Shown piece after piece: positions 1-7,744 of a DNA stretch of 64,000 nucleotides (the first letter of the stretch is position 1; each line of letters starts with the position of its first letter). The stretch covers positions 744,001 to 808,000 of the forward strand of contig OZ255827.1 of assembly GCA_965277625.1 (NCBI GenBank). The letters run 5' to 3'. Origin of the DNA: G965195345 sp965277625. GTDB lineage: Bacteria; Pseudomonadota; Gammaproteobacteria; CAKMZV01. Position numbers and translations under genes: made by a program. A model generated the notes under the pieces. It was not told where the DNA came from, ran no database searches, and was given only the letters and a program-made list of their open reading frames with translations.

Positions 1-237
1 GCGAGGGTTCACCACACCAGTCACTTGAATGACGCTTTCATTTCGTAATAATTCGGCGTGCTCAAACGATGCTGTATTTGACGGATTGACGACGATTTGA
101 AGCAACCCGCTGCGGTCGCGCAGATCGATGAATATGACCCCACCATGGTCTCTTTTGCTATTAACCCAACCACAGACGGAAATGGTTTGTGATAATTGAG
201 CTTTATTGACCTCGCCACAATAATGCGTTCGTTTCAT
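1..237 (-). CDS. aspS: aspartyl-tRNA synthetase, N-terminal part (runs off the window)
   Basis: The minus strand from an ATG at 235-237 encodes 79 residues with no stop before the window edge, beginning MKRTHYCGEV. The stretch CGWVNSKRDHGGVIFIDLRD is the OB-fold anticodon-binding domain typical of bacterial AspRS, which charges tRNA-Asp for translation. A Shine-Dalgarno-like AAGGA lies about 11 nt before the ATG. The gene follows the DUF502 gene by only 37 nt on the same strand, so the two are probably co-transcribed, an arrangement common in gammaproteobacteria. Only the first 79 of an expected 590 or so residues are visible, so the catalytic domain cannot be judged, nor whether this is the discriminating or the Asp/Asn non-discriminating form. 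Confidence 0.93.
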   Translation of the reverse strand, partial: MKRTHYCGEVNKAQLSQTISVCGWVNSKRDHGGVIFIDLRDRSGLLQIVVNPSNTASFEHAELLRNESVIQVTGVVNPR

Positions 238-274
238 TTTTTGATTGTCCTTGTTTATGGGTTTAAGAGAGCAT

Positions 275-901
275 TCATGTTTTGTCTTCTGGCACATAAA
301 CGCCGCCAGAAACAATCATTTTTATGGCTTCATCGACGCTCATATCCAATGGTCTCACATTTTTATATGAAGTCATGATGAAGTAACCAGAAGTTGGGTT
401 TGGCGTGGTTGGCACAAAAAGGTTGATGCTTTCTTCGGCGTCATTGATCTTACGATGTGCCTCACCTTGTTGGAGACCAGACTGAAAGGCAATGGTCCAA
501 AGTCCTTTGCGCGGATACTCTATTAGATAGACTTTGCTAAAATTATTATTTCCACTTAATACCACAGCCTCAGTCATTTGTTTAATGGCTTTATAAATGG
601 TTCTAACAAAAGGGATGCTGTCTAGCAATTGCTCCCAAAAGAGAACCAGGCGATTGCCAAGATAATTGGAAACAATTAATCCCGTTACATAAATGATGAT
701 AACGGTAAAGACGATGCCAAATCCAGTATAGTCATGACCTAACAAGTTTTCAGACTGCCAATTTTCGGGTAGAAATTCGATCAAATCATCAAAAAAATTG
801 ATGATAAAGCGCAACACAATAAAAGTGGTTGCCAGAGGAATCCAAACCAAAAGACCCGCTATGATATGACGTCTGATTAGGAGGATTATTGATTTAATCA
901 T
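275..901 (-). CDS. DUF502 family inner-membrane protein
   Basis: A 208-residue protein with two predicted membrane segments, at about residues 10-35 and 60-83, separated by a short loop containing FFDDLIEFLP. A soluble domain follows, with the DUF502 signature around SIPFVRTIYKAIKQM and a C-terminal FVPTTPNPTSGY motif. Family members are widespread in proteobacteria and have no established biochemical role; the plant homologues (COV/LCV) are also membrane proteins. It sits immediately upstream of aspS, as in many gammaproteobacteria, and probably shares its transcript. Length and motifs look complete. The assignment rests on the PNPTSGY and IPFVRTIYK motifs; the function is unknown. Confidence 0.85.
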   Translation of the reverse strand: MIKSIILLIRRHIIAGLLVWIPLATTFIVLRFIINFFDDLIEFLPENWQSENLLGHDYTGFGIVFTVIIIYVTGLIVSNYLGNRLVLFWEQLLDSIPFVRTIYKAIKQMTEAVVLSGNNNFSKVYLIEYPRKGLWTIAFQSGLQQGEAHRKINDAEESINLFVPTTPNPTSGYFIMTSYKNVRPLDMSVDEAIKMIVSGGVYVPEDKT

Positions 902-977
902 GGATTGTTCTATGTCAAACTCAGGGCTGATTTAAGGTTGGAGACTGATGGATAAGCCACGCTCAGCCAAGGTGAAA

Positions 978-983
978 ATTATA
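978..983 (-). promoter_or_regulatory. candidate -10 box upstream of DUF502-aspS
   Basis: The minus strand carries a perfect TATAAT preceded by GG, about 77 nt before the DUF502 start. No good -35 hexamer lies at 16-18 nt, so this is a tentative sigma-70 promoter for the DUF502-aspS pair. Confidence 0.35.
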
Positions 984-1043
984 CCTTCTAAAAGGTTTTG
1001 AAAAAAAGGGTTTTGGGTTGAAATGCGTGTGGATTAAAAGAAA

Positions 1044-1640
1044 TCAGCGATATTTCTGAGCGTCTTGTAGAAATTGCTTTGCTTGTTCTTTATTAAATTT
1101 ATCTAAATAAACAACATCATAACCCAATTGCTTGTAATGGTTACGCTCAGCGGGTGCAGAATCAGTGATGCTGATGAATTCTGGATACAGCTTTGTGTTT
1201 ATATTTTGCCATTTAGAAGTGACCGAACAGACGGATAAATTGACACCAAAATGATTCAACTGATTAAAAGTCAGTTTTAATTCAGGCGTTTGGGCGACTT
1301 GACTTTCCACCAAAGAAGTCAACTCACGACCATGGGACAGCACAACAATGTCAATGGTGGGGATTTTTTTCCGAACAGCTTCAATTTGGGCAATGACATA
1401 ATTTGAGTTTTTAATCCAAAATTCAGGATTATTACTTTCAACATCTAAAACAAGCCCTTGAGGTTTTATGGGAGCACGGATGAGTTGTTGAATGTCTGGA
1501 TGAACAGTGATTTGTGCCACAGGTTGGCGGGTAAACCAAAGTGAACTAAAAACAATAAAACTTAAAACAAGAAATATAATCAGCAGCTTTAATTTGGACG
1601 TGCTTTTTTCTTGTTCTTCTTTATAAAAAATATCTTGCAT
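1044..1640 (-). CDS. membrane-anchored DsrE-like protein
   Basis: A 198-residue protein with a charged N-terminus and one hydrophobic segment at about residues 18-37, likely anchoring a periplasmic domain. The C-terminal half has the layout of the DsrE/DsrF-like sulfur-relay fold: a beta strand ending in VVLSHGREL, then a helix and LNHFGVNLSVCSVTSK, where a single Cys sits in the position usually taken by the conserved DsrE-family Cys. It ends with PEFISITDSAPAERNHYKQL. DsrE-family proteins carry or transfer sulfur or act as small regulatory subunits, which fits a sulfur-oxidising host with SoxB nearby, though that link is inference. It lies between trpF and the DUF502 gene with its own candidate promoter, so it may be transcribed separately. 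The family call is by motif resemblance only. Confidence 0.6.
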   Translation of the reverse strand: MQDIFYKEEQEKSTSKLKLLIIFLVLSFIVFSSLWFTRQPVAQITVHPDIQQLIRAPIKPQGLVLDVESNNPEFWIKNSNYVIAQIEAVRKKIPTIDIVVLSHGRELTSLVESQVAQTPELKLTFNQLNHFGVNLSVCSVTSKWQNINTKLYPEFISITDSAPAERNHYKQLGYDVVYLDKFNKEQAKQFLQDAQKYR

Positions 1641-1709
1641 TGTTACAATAAAATCATCATCTCATAGAGACTCGTTTCAAAAATAATCTCTTTGACTCCC
1701 ACCTTAGCG

Positions 1710-1718
1710 AATTATACC
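1710..1718 (-). promoter_or_regulatory. extended -10 promoter for the DsrE-like gene
   Basis: On the minus strand TGGTATAAT combines an extended TG motif with a perfect -10 box, about 70 nt before the start at 1640. No convincing -35 is present, as expected for an extended -10 promoter. A 12-bp palindrome, ATCAAATTTGAT, lies just upstream and could be an operator. Confidence 0.45.
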
Positions 1719-1845
1719 AATGCAAAATCAAATTTGATAGAAAAATCAATCATTTGTTGTAAGATTTGAAATTCGTTAATCAGAACATTGGTTTAAGTTC
1801 ATTCAATCTTTATACGTTGACGATCAAATTCCCTTCAAAAAATGT

Positions 1846-2466
1846 TCAACAGATGCCACGGGCCTTATGGATAAAATCGATGATTTTTTGATGCGACTTA
1901 ACGCCAGGTTGTTGTTCCACACCTGAACTCACATCAATGCCCCAGCCGTGAAAATGGTCTAAGGACGACTGAACATTATCGGGCGTTAAACCCCCAGCGA
2001 GTATCAAGGGCAGAGGAGATTCTCTGGGAATAAGTCTCCAGTTAAATGTTTTGCCCGTACCACCGTACTGGCTATCAGAAAAGGCATCCAATAAATGACC
2101 ACAAGCACCCGCTTGCTGCCATTGTGCGCCAATGGTGGCAAGATCGGTTTCTGCCTTGACGCGCGTGGCTCGAATGAAGGGGAAGTCGAGTGAGCGAAAT
2201 GCTTCGGGCGTTTCATCACCATGCAGTTGAGCGGTGTTTATATGTGTTTGTTGGACGATTGTTTTGATGGTTTCTGGGGTTTGGTTCACAAATAAACCGA
2301 CACTATTGATAAACGGTGGCAGGGCACGTATTATTTTCTTTGCAGCATCTGGGTCGATATAGCGCGGGCTTTTATCATAAAAAACAAATCCTAAAGCGTC
2401 TGCGCCAGCATGGACAGCGCATAACGCATCTTCAAGCGAGGTGATGCCGCAAATTTTTATTTTCAT
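1846..2466 (-). CDS. trpF: phosphoribosylanthranilate isomerase
   Basis: A 206-residue single-domain TIM barrel that isomerises N-(5-phosphoribosyl)anthranilate to CdRP in tryptophan biosynthesis, in the cytoplasm. The N-terminal MKIKICGIT holds the general-base Cys (C6), and LLDA holds the general-acid Asp (D127). The phosphate-binding loops are YGGTGKTFNW (about 134-143), LAGGLTPDNV and DVSSGVE near the C-terminus. Length is normal for the free-standing enzyme. It follows truA by 49 nt, matching the common proteobacterial truA-trpF order. trpB and trpA, often next in line, are absent here. Confidence 0.95.
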   Translation of the reverse strand: MKIKICGITSLEDALCAVHAGADALGFVFYDKSPRYIDPDAAKKIIRALPPFINSVGLFVNQTPETIKTIVQQTHINTAQLHGDETPEAFRSLDFPFIRATRVKAETDLATIGAQWQQAGACGHLLDAFSDSQYGGTGKTFNWRLIPRESPLPLILAGGLTPDNVQSSLDHFHGWGIDVSSGVEQQPGVKSHQKIIDFIHKARGIC

Positions 2467-2515
2467 CCGACTATTTTACTCTTTGCAATGCTTGATCATT
2501 GCTTTGATTGCCACC

Positions 2516-3337
2516 TTATGTTCTGTTTTGATACTGTGTCTTTAAGGTCTCTAAAATCACAGGAAATGCCGTTGGGTTTATCTTGGGTATGGCAAATGCC
2601 TCAGGGTATTTTACGGCACAAAGATACAAACCGTGCGCCGGCGCAGTTGGGGCACCGTGTTCGCGTTTTTTCCCTTCTAATAATGCTTCAATCCATTGGG
2701 CATCGCGTTGTCCTTTGCCAATGCTCAGCAGAGCGCCCATGATGTTGCGAACCATGTGGTGTAAAAATGCATTGCCTTCAATCGTGAACCAAATCCAATG
2801 TTCCAGCTGTTTGACTTCTGCGATGGTGATGGTCCGAACAGGGGAGGGCGCTGAACATGTAGCGGCTCTAAATGCGCTGAAATCTTTGGTTCCAAGCAAA
2901 TACTGACAGGCTTCATTCATTTTTGCCACATCCAATGTGTTTCGAACCCACGTTGAGCGGTCGTGTAACACGCCGTGGGCAGAGGATTGGTTGTTCAACA
3001 GGTACATATACCGTCTGGAATTGGCACTAAAGCGCGCAGAAAAATCATCTGGTACGGTCTTTATCCACTGCATGCGGATGTCATTGGGTAGTAGTGCATT
3101 AGTCCCCTGCTGCCACTCATTGAAATCTCTAACAGCGCTGCTTTTAAAGTGAATAACTTGTTGTATAGCGTGGACTTTGCTGTCTGTACGGCCAGCGCAA
3201 ATGGTTTTGATGGGATGATTGGCAATATTGGTTAATGCGGTTTCGACGTAGGCTTGAATTGTGGGTTGATTATTTAGTTGGTCCTGCCAGCCACAATAAT
3301 GCGTGCCACAATATTCTATGCCTGCAACCAATAACAT
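2516..3337 (-). CDS. truA: tRNA pseudouridine(38-40) synthase
   Basis: A 273-residue protein that converts uridines 38-40 of tRNA anticodon arms to pseudouridine. The catalytic Asp is D52 in CAGRTDSKVHA; most family members have GRTDAGVHA, so Ser-Lys replaces Ala-Gly just after the catalytic residue. Other family blocks are present: YCGWQDQ near the N-terminus, FSARFSANSRRYMY, DFSAFRAA and FLHHMVRNIMGAL. The ATG lies 3 nt after the holC stop codon and its ribosome-binding site overlaps the holC end, so translation is probably coupled. The full length supports an intact enzyme. Confidence 0.95.
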   Translation of the reverse strand: MLLVAGIEYCGTHYCGWQDQLNNQPTIQAYVETALTNIANHPIKTICAGRTDSKVHAIQQVIHFKSSAVRDFNEWQQGTNALLPNDIRMQWIKTVPDDFSARFSANSRRYMYLLNNQSSAHGVLHDRSTWVRNTLDVAKMNEACQYLLGTKDFSAFRAATCSAPSPVRTITIAEVKQLEHWIWFTIEGNAFLHHMVRNIMGALLSIGKGQRDAQWIEALLEGKKREHGAPTAPAHGLYLCAVKYPEAFAIPKINPTAFPVILETLKTQYQNRT

Positions 3338-3340
3338 GCC

Positions 3341-3742
3341 TTACTGAATGAGATGAAACTTCATGTCAAAACCCGCATTGCGATACTGACTATATACTTG
3401 ACGCGCCAGAGGACGTTCGTGGTCGCTGTAAATTTCTAACATTCTTTCACAAGGGGTGTATAGTAGCACTTGTTGGGTCAAATTAATGACAATGGGGGCA
3501 ATGGAAAGTTGACTGTCTTGCAGTAATTGAATGACATTCTTGTCTTTACCGAGCACGTGTGGCAAAAAACTGTCAGCAGAATTTTGCCATAAGGTTTTAT
3601 CCAATCTTTCTAAATCGGGCAAATCGCCAATGACAGAAACGCTTCTATACTGGCGCCAAGCCTTGGCACAAAGTAGAGAGACAAATTCTATTTGCTTGTT
3701 GGGATCTTGTAACAAATAAAATTCAGCGCTGGGCACAGTCAA
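3341..3742 (-). CDS. holC: DNA polymerase III chi subunit
   Basis: A 133-residue protein resembling HolC, the clamp-loader accessory subunit that links the replicase to single-stranded-DNA-binding protein. Family features are the N-terminal EFYLLQD, a region around LERLDKTLWQ, the FLPHVLG block and the C-terminal YRNAGFDMKFH. The frame is closed by a stop three codons upstream of a TTG at 3742, so the start is either that TTG or the GTG two codons later; there is no nearby ATG. Its position between serS and truA differs from the frequent pepA-holC-valS setting. It is tightly linked to truA downstream (3-nt gap) and 47 nt from serS. Confidence 0.85.
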   Translation of the reverse strand: MTVPSAEFYLLQDPNKQIEFVSLLCAKAWRQYRSVSVIGDLPDLERLDKTLWQNSADSFLPHVLGKDKNVIQLLQDSQLSIAPIVINLTQQVLLYTPCERMLEIYSDHERPLARQVYSQYRNAGFDMKFHLIQ

Positions 3743-3789
3743 TCCGGTCGTTTAAAGCAATATTGATGGTAGAGCAAGCCAACATCGAT

Positions 3790-5067
3790 TTAAATGCGCT
3801 CTGTACCCATTGCCGCCTGCAAAACTTTCGGAATTTTGATGTCGCCATTCTCCGTTTGATTATTTTCTAATAGAGCGACCATTGCACGACCAACGGCAAC
3901 ACCTGAGCCATTCAATGTGTGGACAAAGTCGGTTTTATGGGTTTCAGGATTCCTATATCGCGCTTTCATCCGTCTAGCTTGAAAACTCAGGCAATTAGAT
4001 ATGGACGAAATTTCACGATAGGTATTTTGAGTGGGCACCCAGACTTCCAAGTCATAGGTTTTAGCTGAGCAAAAACCAAGATCTCCAGTACATAATTCGA
4101 TGACTCTGTAGGGAATCTCTAGCTGCTGTAAAACGGTTTCTGCATGGCTGCGCATTTCTTCTAAGGCGGCCATTGAGTGCTGAGGATGGGCAATCTGAAC
4201 CAACTCAACTTTTTCAAATTGATGCTGGCGTATTAAGCCACGAGTGTCCCGTCCCGATGAGCCCGCTTCGGAACGAAAACACAAACTGTGGGCCGTAAAG
4301 CGCAAAGGCAAGGTTTCAATGTCAATGATCTGATTGTTGACCAAATTGGTCAATGTCACTTCTGAGGTTGGGATTAAATACGAATCTTGGTCGTATCCAG
4401 GGCGATCAATCTTAAACACATCCTCAGCAAACTTGGGCAGTTGGCCTGTACCATACAGGGCTTTGCCATTCACAATCACAGGCGTATTGATTTCTTCATA
4501 GCCGTGTGCCGTCGTGTGCAAATTCAGCATGAATTGGGCCAAGCAACGATGCAATTTGGCTAAATCCCCTCTCATATAGGCAAAACGGGCACCGCTGACT
4601 TCACTGCTAATGTGGGTGGGTAACCAACCTTTTTGCTCTGCAAGGTGTATATGATCAGCAGGCTCAAAGCCAAACGATGGTGGCGTGCCATTTCTTGATA
4701 CTTCAACGTTTTGATCTTCGTTGTCACCAACTGGCACAGAGTCATCTGCCAGATTAGGCAATTCTGAAAGCAATTGATGTATGGCTTCATTGCTTTGTTT
4801 TAAATCTTCGGCATATTGACCCAGCTGATCATTTAAAACTTTGGCTTTATGCATCAATTCATCAACGTCCTGTCCTTGTGCTTTGGCTTTGCCAATTTCG
4901 CGAGCTTTGTCGTTGCGTTGTTGTTGCAAGGTTTCGGTTTTGAGTTGCAAGTCTTTGCGTTTATTTTCTAAGGATTCGTACTGATCATATGGGAATTCCA
5001 CACCTCGAAGTTTGAGCTGTTGTTGTACATATTCTGTTTGAGTACGGATCAATTTAGAATCAATCAT
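3790..5067 (-). CDS. serS: seryl-tRNA synthetase
   Basis: A 425-residue class II aminoacyl-tRNA synthetase that charges tRNA-Ser and tRNA-Sec. Residues of about 25-100 form the long antiparallel coiled coil that grips the variable arm of the tRNA, rich in Gln, Lys and Glu. The catalytic core has motif 2 (FRSEAGSSGRDTRGLIRQHQ, from about residue 267), the TSEVTL serine-binding region and motif 3 (NGSGVAVGRAMVALLEN, near residue 395). Length matches bacterial orthologues. It follows crcB by 16 nt, an adjacency common in gammaproteobacteria, so the two are probably one transcript. Confidence 0.97.
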   Translation of the reverse strand: MIDSKLIRTQTEYVQQQLKLRGVEFPYDQYESLENKRKDLQLKTETLQQQRNDKAREIGKAKAQGQDVDELMHKAKVLNDQLGQYAEDLKQSNEAIHQLLSELPNLADDSVPVGDNEDQNVEVSRNGTPPSFGFEPADHIHLAEQKGWLPTHISSEVSGARFAYMRGDLAKLHRCLAQFMLNLHTTAHGYEEINTPVIVNGKALYGTGQLPKFAEDVFKIDRPGYDQDSYLIPTSEVTLTNLVNNQIIDIETLPLRFTAHSLCFRSEAGSSGRDTRGLIRQHQFEKVELVQIAHPQHSMAALEEMRSHAETVLQQLEIPYRVIELCTGDLGFCSAKTYDLEVWVPTQNTYREISSISNCLSFQARRMKARYRNPETHKTDFVHTLNGSGVAVGRAMVALLENNQTENGDIKIPKVLQAAMGTERI

Positions 5068-5083
5068 AATGGTGTTAACAAGG

Positions 5084-5458
5084 TTAGATTTGACGAGTGA
5101 GCAGCATGCCTAAATAGGCTGCAGAAATGGAAACGGCAACATTCAACAGGGTATTGGTCAGTGCAGAGAAAATATTGCCATTCTGTACCAAATCGATGGT
5201 TTCGATGGAGAAGGCGGAAAAGGTGGTAAATGCCCCGAGAAAACCAACAATGATCAGCGCTTGATAGTGCGGATTGAGCACCCCTTTTTCATGAATCAAA
5301 ACGAGAATGATGCCAGCAAAAAAGCAGCCAAAGGCGTTGACAAATAGCGTGCCATAAGGGAAATCTTTGCCTAATAGAACCGTTAGGCTTGACACGGCAA
5401 GAAATCGGGACATGGCACCCAAAGCCCCGCCAGTTGCAATTAAAAAGAGTTGGTTCAT
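5084..5458 (-). CDS. crcB: fluoride ion exporter CrcB (Fluc)
   Basis: A 124-residue, four-helix inner-membrane protein of the Fluc family, which works as a dual-topology dimer to expel fluoride. Diagnostic segments are GGALGAMSRF near the N-terminus, GTLFVNAFGCF (about 36-46, with the conserved Asn) and GFLGAFTTFSAFSIET (about 72-87, with the Phe and Thr/Ser residues lining the pore). Being single and full-length, it should act as a homodimer. It heads the minus-strand block and is divergent from soxB. I looked for the conserved fluoride riboswitch sequence in the 60 nt upstream and did not see it. Confidence 0.94.
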   Translation of the reverse strand: MNQLFLIATGGALGAMSRFLAVSSLTVLLGKDFPYGTLFVNAFGCFFAGIILVLIHEKGVLNPHYQALIIVGFLGAFTTFSAFSIETIDLVQNGNIFSALTNTLLNVAVSISAAYLGMLLTRQI

Positions 5459-5572
5459 GATGAAATAATATGCGCTTAAATCAAGGGTGGAATTATCGCA
5501 CGATGACCGTATTTTTGTTTATTTTAGTGTGAAGAAGGCGCTTGTTTGAATTGATTGCCACCATGAAAACAA

Positions 5573-5596
5573 ATGCCATTAAAATACCTATGGCAT
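5573..5596. promoter_or_regulatory. inverted repeat in the crcB-soxB divergent spacer
   Basis: A perfect inverted repeat, ATGCCAT - 10 nt - ATGGCAT, lies in the 215-nt spacer between the divergent crcB and soxB starts, about 77 nt before soxB. Size and spacing would suit a dimeric regulator, but the regulator is unknown. No convincing -35/-10 pair for soxB was identified; AT-rich TATTAT and TATAAA stretches occur at about 5630-5650. Confidence 0.3.
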
Positions 5597-5673
5597 GACG
5601 AAACGGTACGGCGCTTTCGTTGTACAGTATTATGTTATAAATGGTCGTTGGTGGAAGCAATATAAGGAGTTAA

Positions 5674-7572
5674 GTGTATTTAACAAGACGAGAATTCATT
5701 CAAATGTTGGGGCTGGGCGTGGCTTCAGGATTGTTGGGTGGCTGCAGTCAATTGCCGAGTAAAAACCAGCGCTATGACCCTGAATTTAATCAGAAGATGT
5801 ATGAGGTGCCTCTGCACGGACAAGCTCGGATATTGCATATAACTGATACCCACGCGCAACTGAATCCAATTTATTACCGAGAGCCCAATGTCAATCTAGG
5901 ATTGGGTCGTGCCGTCGGCCAATTTCCGCATCTGGTTGGACAGTCTTTTATGGAGAACAGCGATCTGATTGCGCGAGCTTTCAACACATACGCATTTACG
6001 CATTCAAATTTTTCCGAATTGAGTGACATCTATGGCAAGGTGGGTGGTTTTGCACACCTTAAAACCTTGTTAGAGCAACTGCGTGAGCAGGCTGGCGGGC
6101 GTCATAATACCCTGACTTTAGATGGGGGTGATTTGTGGCAAGGGTCTGCAACAGCGCTTTGGACGCGTGGCAAAGATATGGTTGGTGCGGCAAATTTATT
6201 AGGGGTTGAAGCCCAAATCGGGCATTGGGAATTTACATATTCAGAGCCAGAAGTATTATCAAATATTTCTGATTTTAAAGGCGTTTTTCTGGGTCAAAAT
6301 GTCCGTATTAAAGAAGATGCTTTGTTGGATGATCATTATTTTGACATGACGGATAAATATGGACATGGGTTGGAGGATGAGGATACAGGCCATGCTTTCA
6401 AGCCATTTGTGATCAAACAAGTCGGCGGTCATCGTCTGGCTGTCATCGGGCAATGCTTTCCAAGAACGGCCAATGCCAATCCTCAGAGCAACTTTCCCAA
6501 TTGGTCCTTTGGCTTACGCGAAGAAGCCCTGCAAGCCTTGGTTCAGGACATCCGCGCTCATGAAAAACCCGCTGCCATTATTTTGCTTTCTCATAATGGC
6601 ATGGACGTCGATCTCAAGATGGCGTCAAGAGTGGTCGGCATAGACGCTATTCTGGGCGGCCATACCCACGATGCGATTCCCAAGGCGATTGCTGTTAAAA
6701 ATTCAGGCGGGCAGACTTGGGTGACCAATGCGGGTTCAAATGGTAAATTTGTCGGGGTGATGGATTTAGATTTCGCGCACAATCGGGTGACTAAAATCAC
6801 TTATAAGCTGCTCCCCGTGTTTTCAAATCTCATTGCAGCAGACGCTGAAATGACAGCCTACATTCAAAAAATCCGTTCAACCTCTTATGATGAATCCATC
6901 ATTGAATCCCGCCGTTCAGAGGCTTTTTATCATAAAGATCGCATGGCTAAAACCTATGCAGAAATTTTGCAACAACCGCTCGCCATAGCGGGTGAGACGC
7001 TTTATAGACGCGGAAATTTTATCGGAACGTGGGACCAAGTCACAGTTAATGCACTCCGAGAAGCACATGATACTCAAATTGCTTTTTCGCCCGGAGTGCG
7101 TTGGGGTACGTCCATTCCAGCAGGCGATACCATTTTAATGGAACACGTTTTTGATCAAACGGCTCTAACTTATGGTGAATCGTATAGATCCACCTTAAGT
7201 GGTGCTCAAATCAAATCAATACTGGAAGGGGTTGCAGAAAATTTATTCGTGCAAGATCCCTATTTACAATCTGGTGGCGACATGGTCCGTGTGGGGGGAA
7301 TGGATTACAGCATTGATCCATCGAACAGCTATGGCAATCGAATTTCTGATCTGAGTCTTGACGATGGCTCAAACATTGATATGAACAAGCAATACACTGT
7401 TGCTGGCTGGGCTCAAGTCAATGAAGTGGGGGAGGGACCGCTGATTTGGGACGTGGTTAGTCAATATTTACAAAACCATAAAACCATTGAATTTGAGAAA
7501 ATCAATTACCCGACGCTCAAAAATGTGATGACCAATCCAGGTGTTGTGGACTATGGTGGGAAATTGTCCTAA
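5674..7572 (+). CDS. soxB: SoxB thiosulfohydrolase, orphan copy with Tat/lipoprotein-like signal
   Basis: A 632-residue protein of the dinuclear-metal 5'-nucleotidase/SoxB family. SoxB is periplasmic and hydrolyses sulfate from the sulfur carrier SoxYZ during thiosulfate oxidation. Metal-ligand motifs are intact: HITDTHAQL (D58, H60), DGGDLWQGS (D150-S158), the SoxB-type GHWEFTYSE (H184; nucleotidases have GNHEF), LLSHNGMDVD and GGHTHDAIP. The start is GTG at 5674 behind a clear AAGGAG ribosome-binding site. The N-terminus has twin arginines (TRREFI) and a hydrophobic stretch ending LLGGC, a plausible lipobox with Cys24, so it may be a Tat-exported lipoprotein. No other sox genes are in view; separate location of soxB is known in several gammaproteobacterial sulfur oxidisers. 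Confidence 0.95.
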   Translation: MYLTRREFIQMLGLGVASGLLGGCSQLPSKNQRYDPEFNQKMYEVPLHGQARILHITDTHAQLNPIYYREPNVNLGLGRAVGQFPHLVGQSFMENSDLIARAFNTYAFTHSNFSELSDIYGKVGGFAHLKTLLEQLREQAGGRHNTLTLDGGDLWQGSATALWTRGKDMVGAANLLGVEAQIGHWEFTYSEPEVLSNISDFKGVFLGQNVRIKEDALLDDHYFDMTDKYGHGLEDEDTGHAFKPFVIKQVGGHRLAVIGQCFPRTANANPQSNFPNWSFGLREEALQALVQDIRAHEKPAAIILLSHNGMDVDLKMASRVVGIDAILGGHTHDAIPKAIAVKNSGGQTWVTNAGSNGKFVGVMDLDFAHNRVTKITYKLLPVFSNLIAADAEMTAYIQKIRSTSYDESIIESRRSEAFYHKDRMAKTYAEILQQPLAIAGETLYRRGNFIGTWDQVTVNALREAHDTQIAFSPGVRWGTSIPAGDTILMEHVFDQTALTYGESYRSTLSGAQIKSILEGVAENLFVQDPYLQSGGDMVRVGGMDYSIDPSNSYGNRISDLSLDDGSNIDMNKQYTVAGWAQVNEVGEGPLIWDVVSQYLQNHKTIEFEKINYPTLKNVMTNPGVVDYGGKLS

Positions 7573-7589
7573 TTCATAAGGTTCGGCAT

Positions 7590-7655
7590 ATGGTCACAAT
7601 GCGCCGAGAATTCATTAAAACAATCAATGGTGTTCGGGGACCTCGTGTTCACTGA
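7590..7655 (+). pseudogene. 21-codon remnant ORF with a twin-arginine-like start
   Basis: Just after soxB a 21-codon reading frame begins MVTMRREFIKTIN and ends at TGA. The RREFI stretch shares a 12-bp identity (CGAGAATTCATT) with the soxB signal region, and an AAGG lies about 10 nt upstream. It may be a degraded piece of a duplicated soxB-like or other Tat-substrate gene, or coincidence. The rest of the 172-nt gap to the next gene holds nothing I recognise, and I see no strong terminator between the convergent genes. Confidence 0.25.
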
Positions 7656-7744
7656 ATAATCAACGAACATTCATTCCCATGCGGGCTTGAACCTCTGTTG
7701 TCCGAAGAAGTTTATCATCTAAAAATAAGGCTAAAAGTGAACAA

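Noticed and set aside
21..218. 65-codon minus-strand frame at the left edge
   Set aside because: It is a shifted frame of aspS; the correct frame starts at 237 and reads MKRTHYCGEV with an OB-fold signature.
2488..3152. Plus-strand frames inside truA and trpF
   Set aside because: They overlap strongly supported enzymes on the other strand and show no family motifs.
5459..5673. Fluoride riboswitch upstream of crcB
   Set aside because: The conserved crcB-motif bases are not visible in the short leader.
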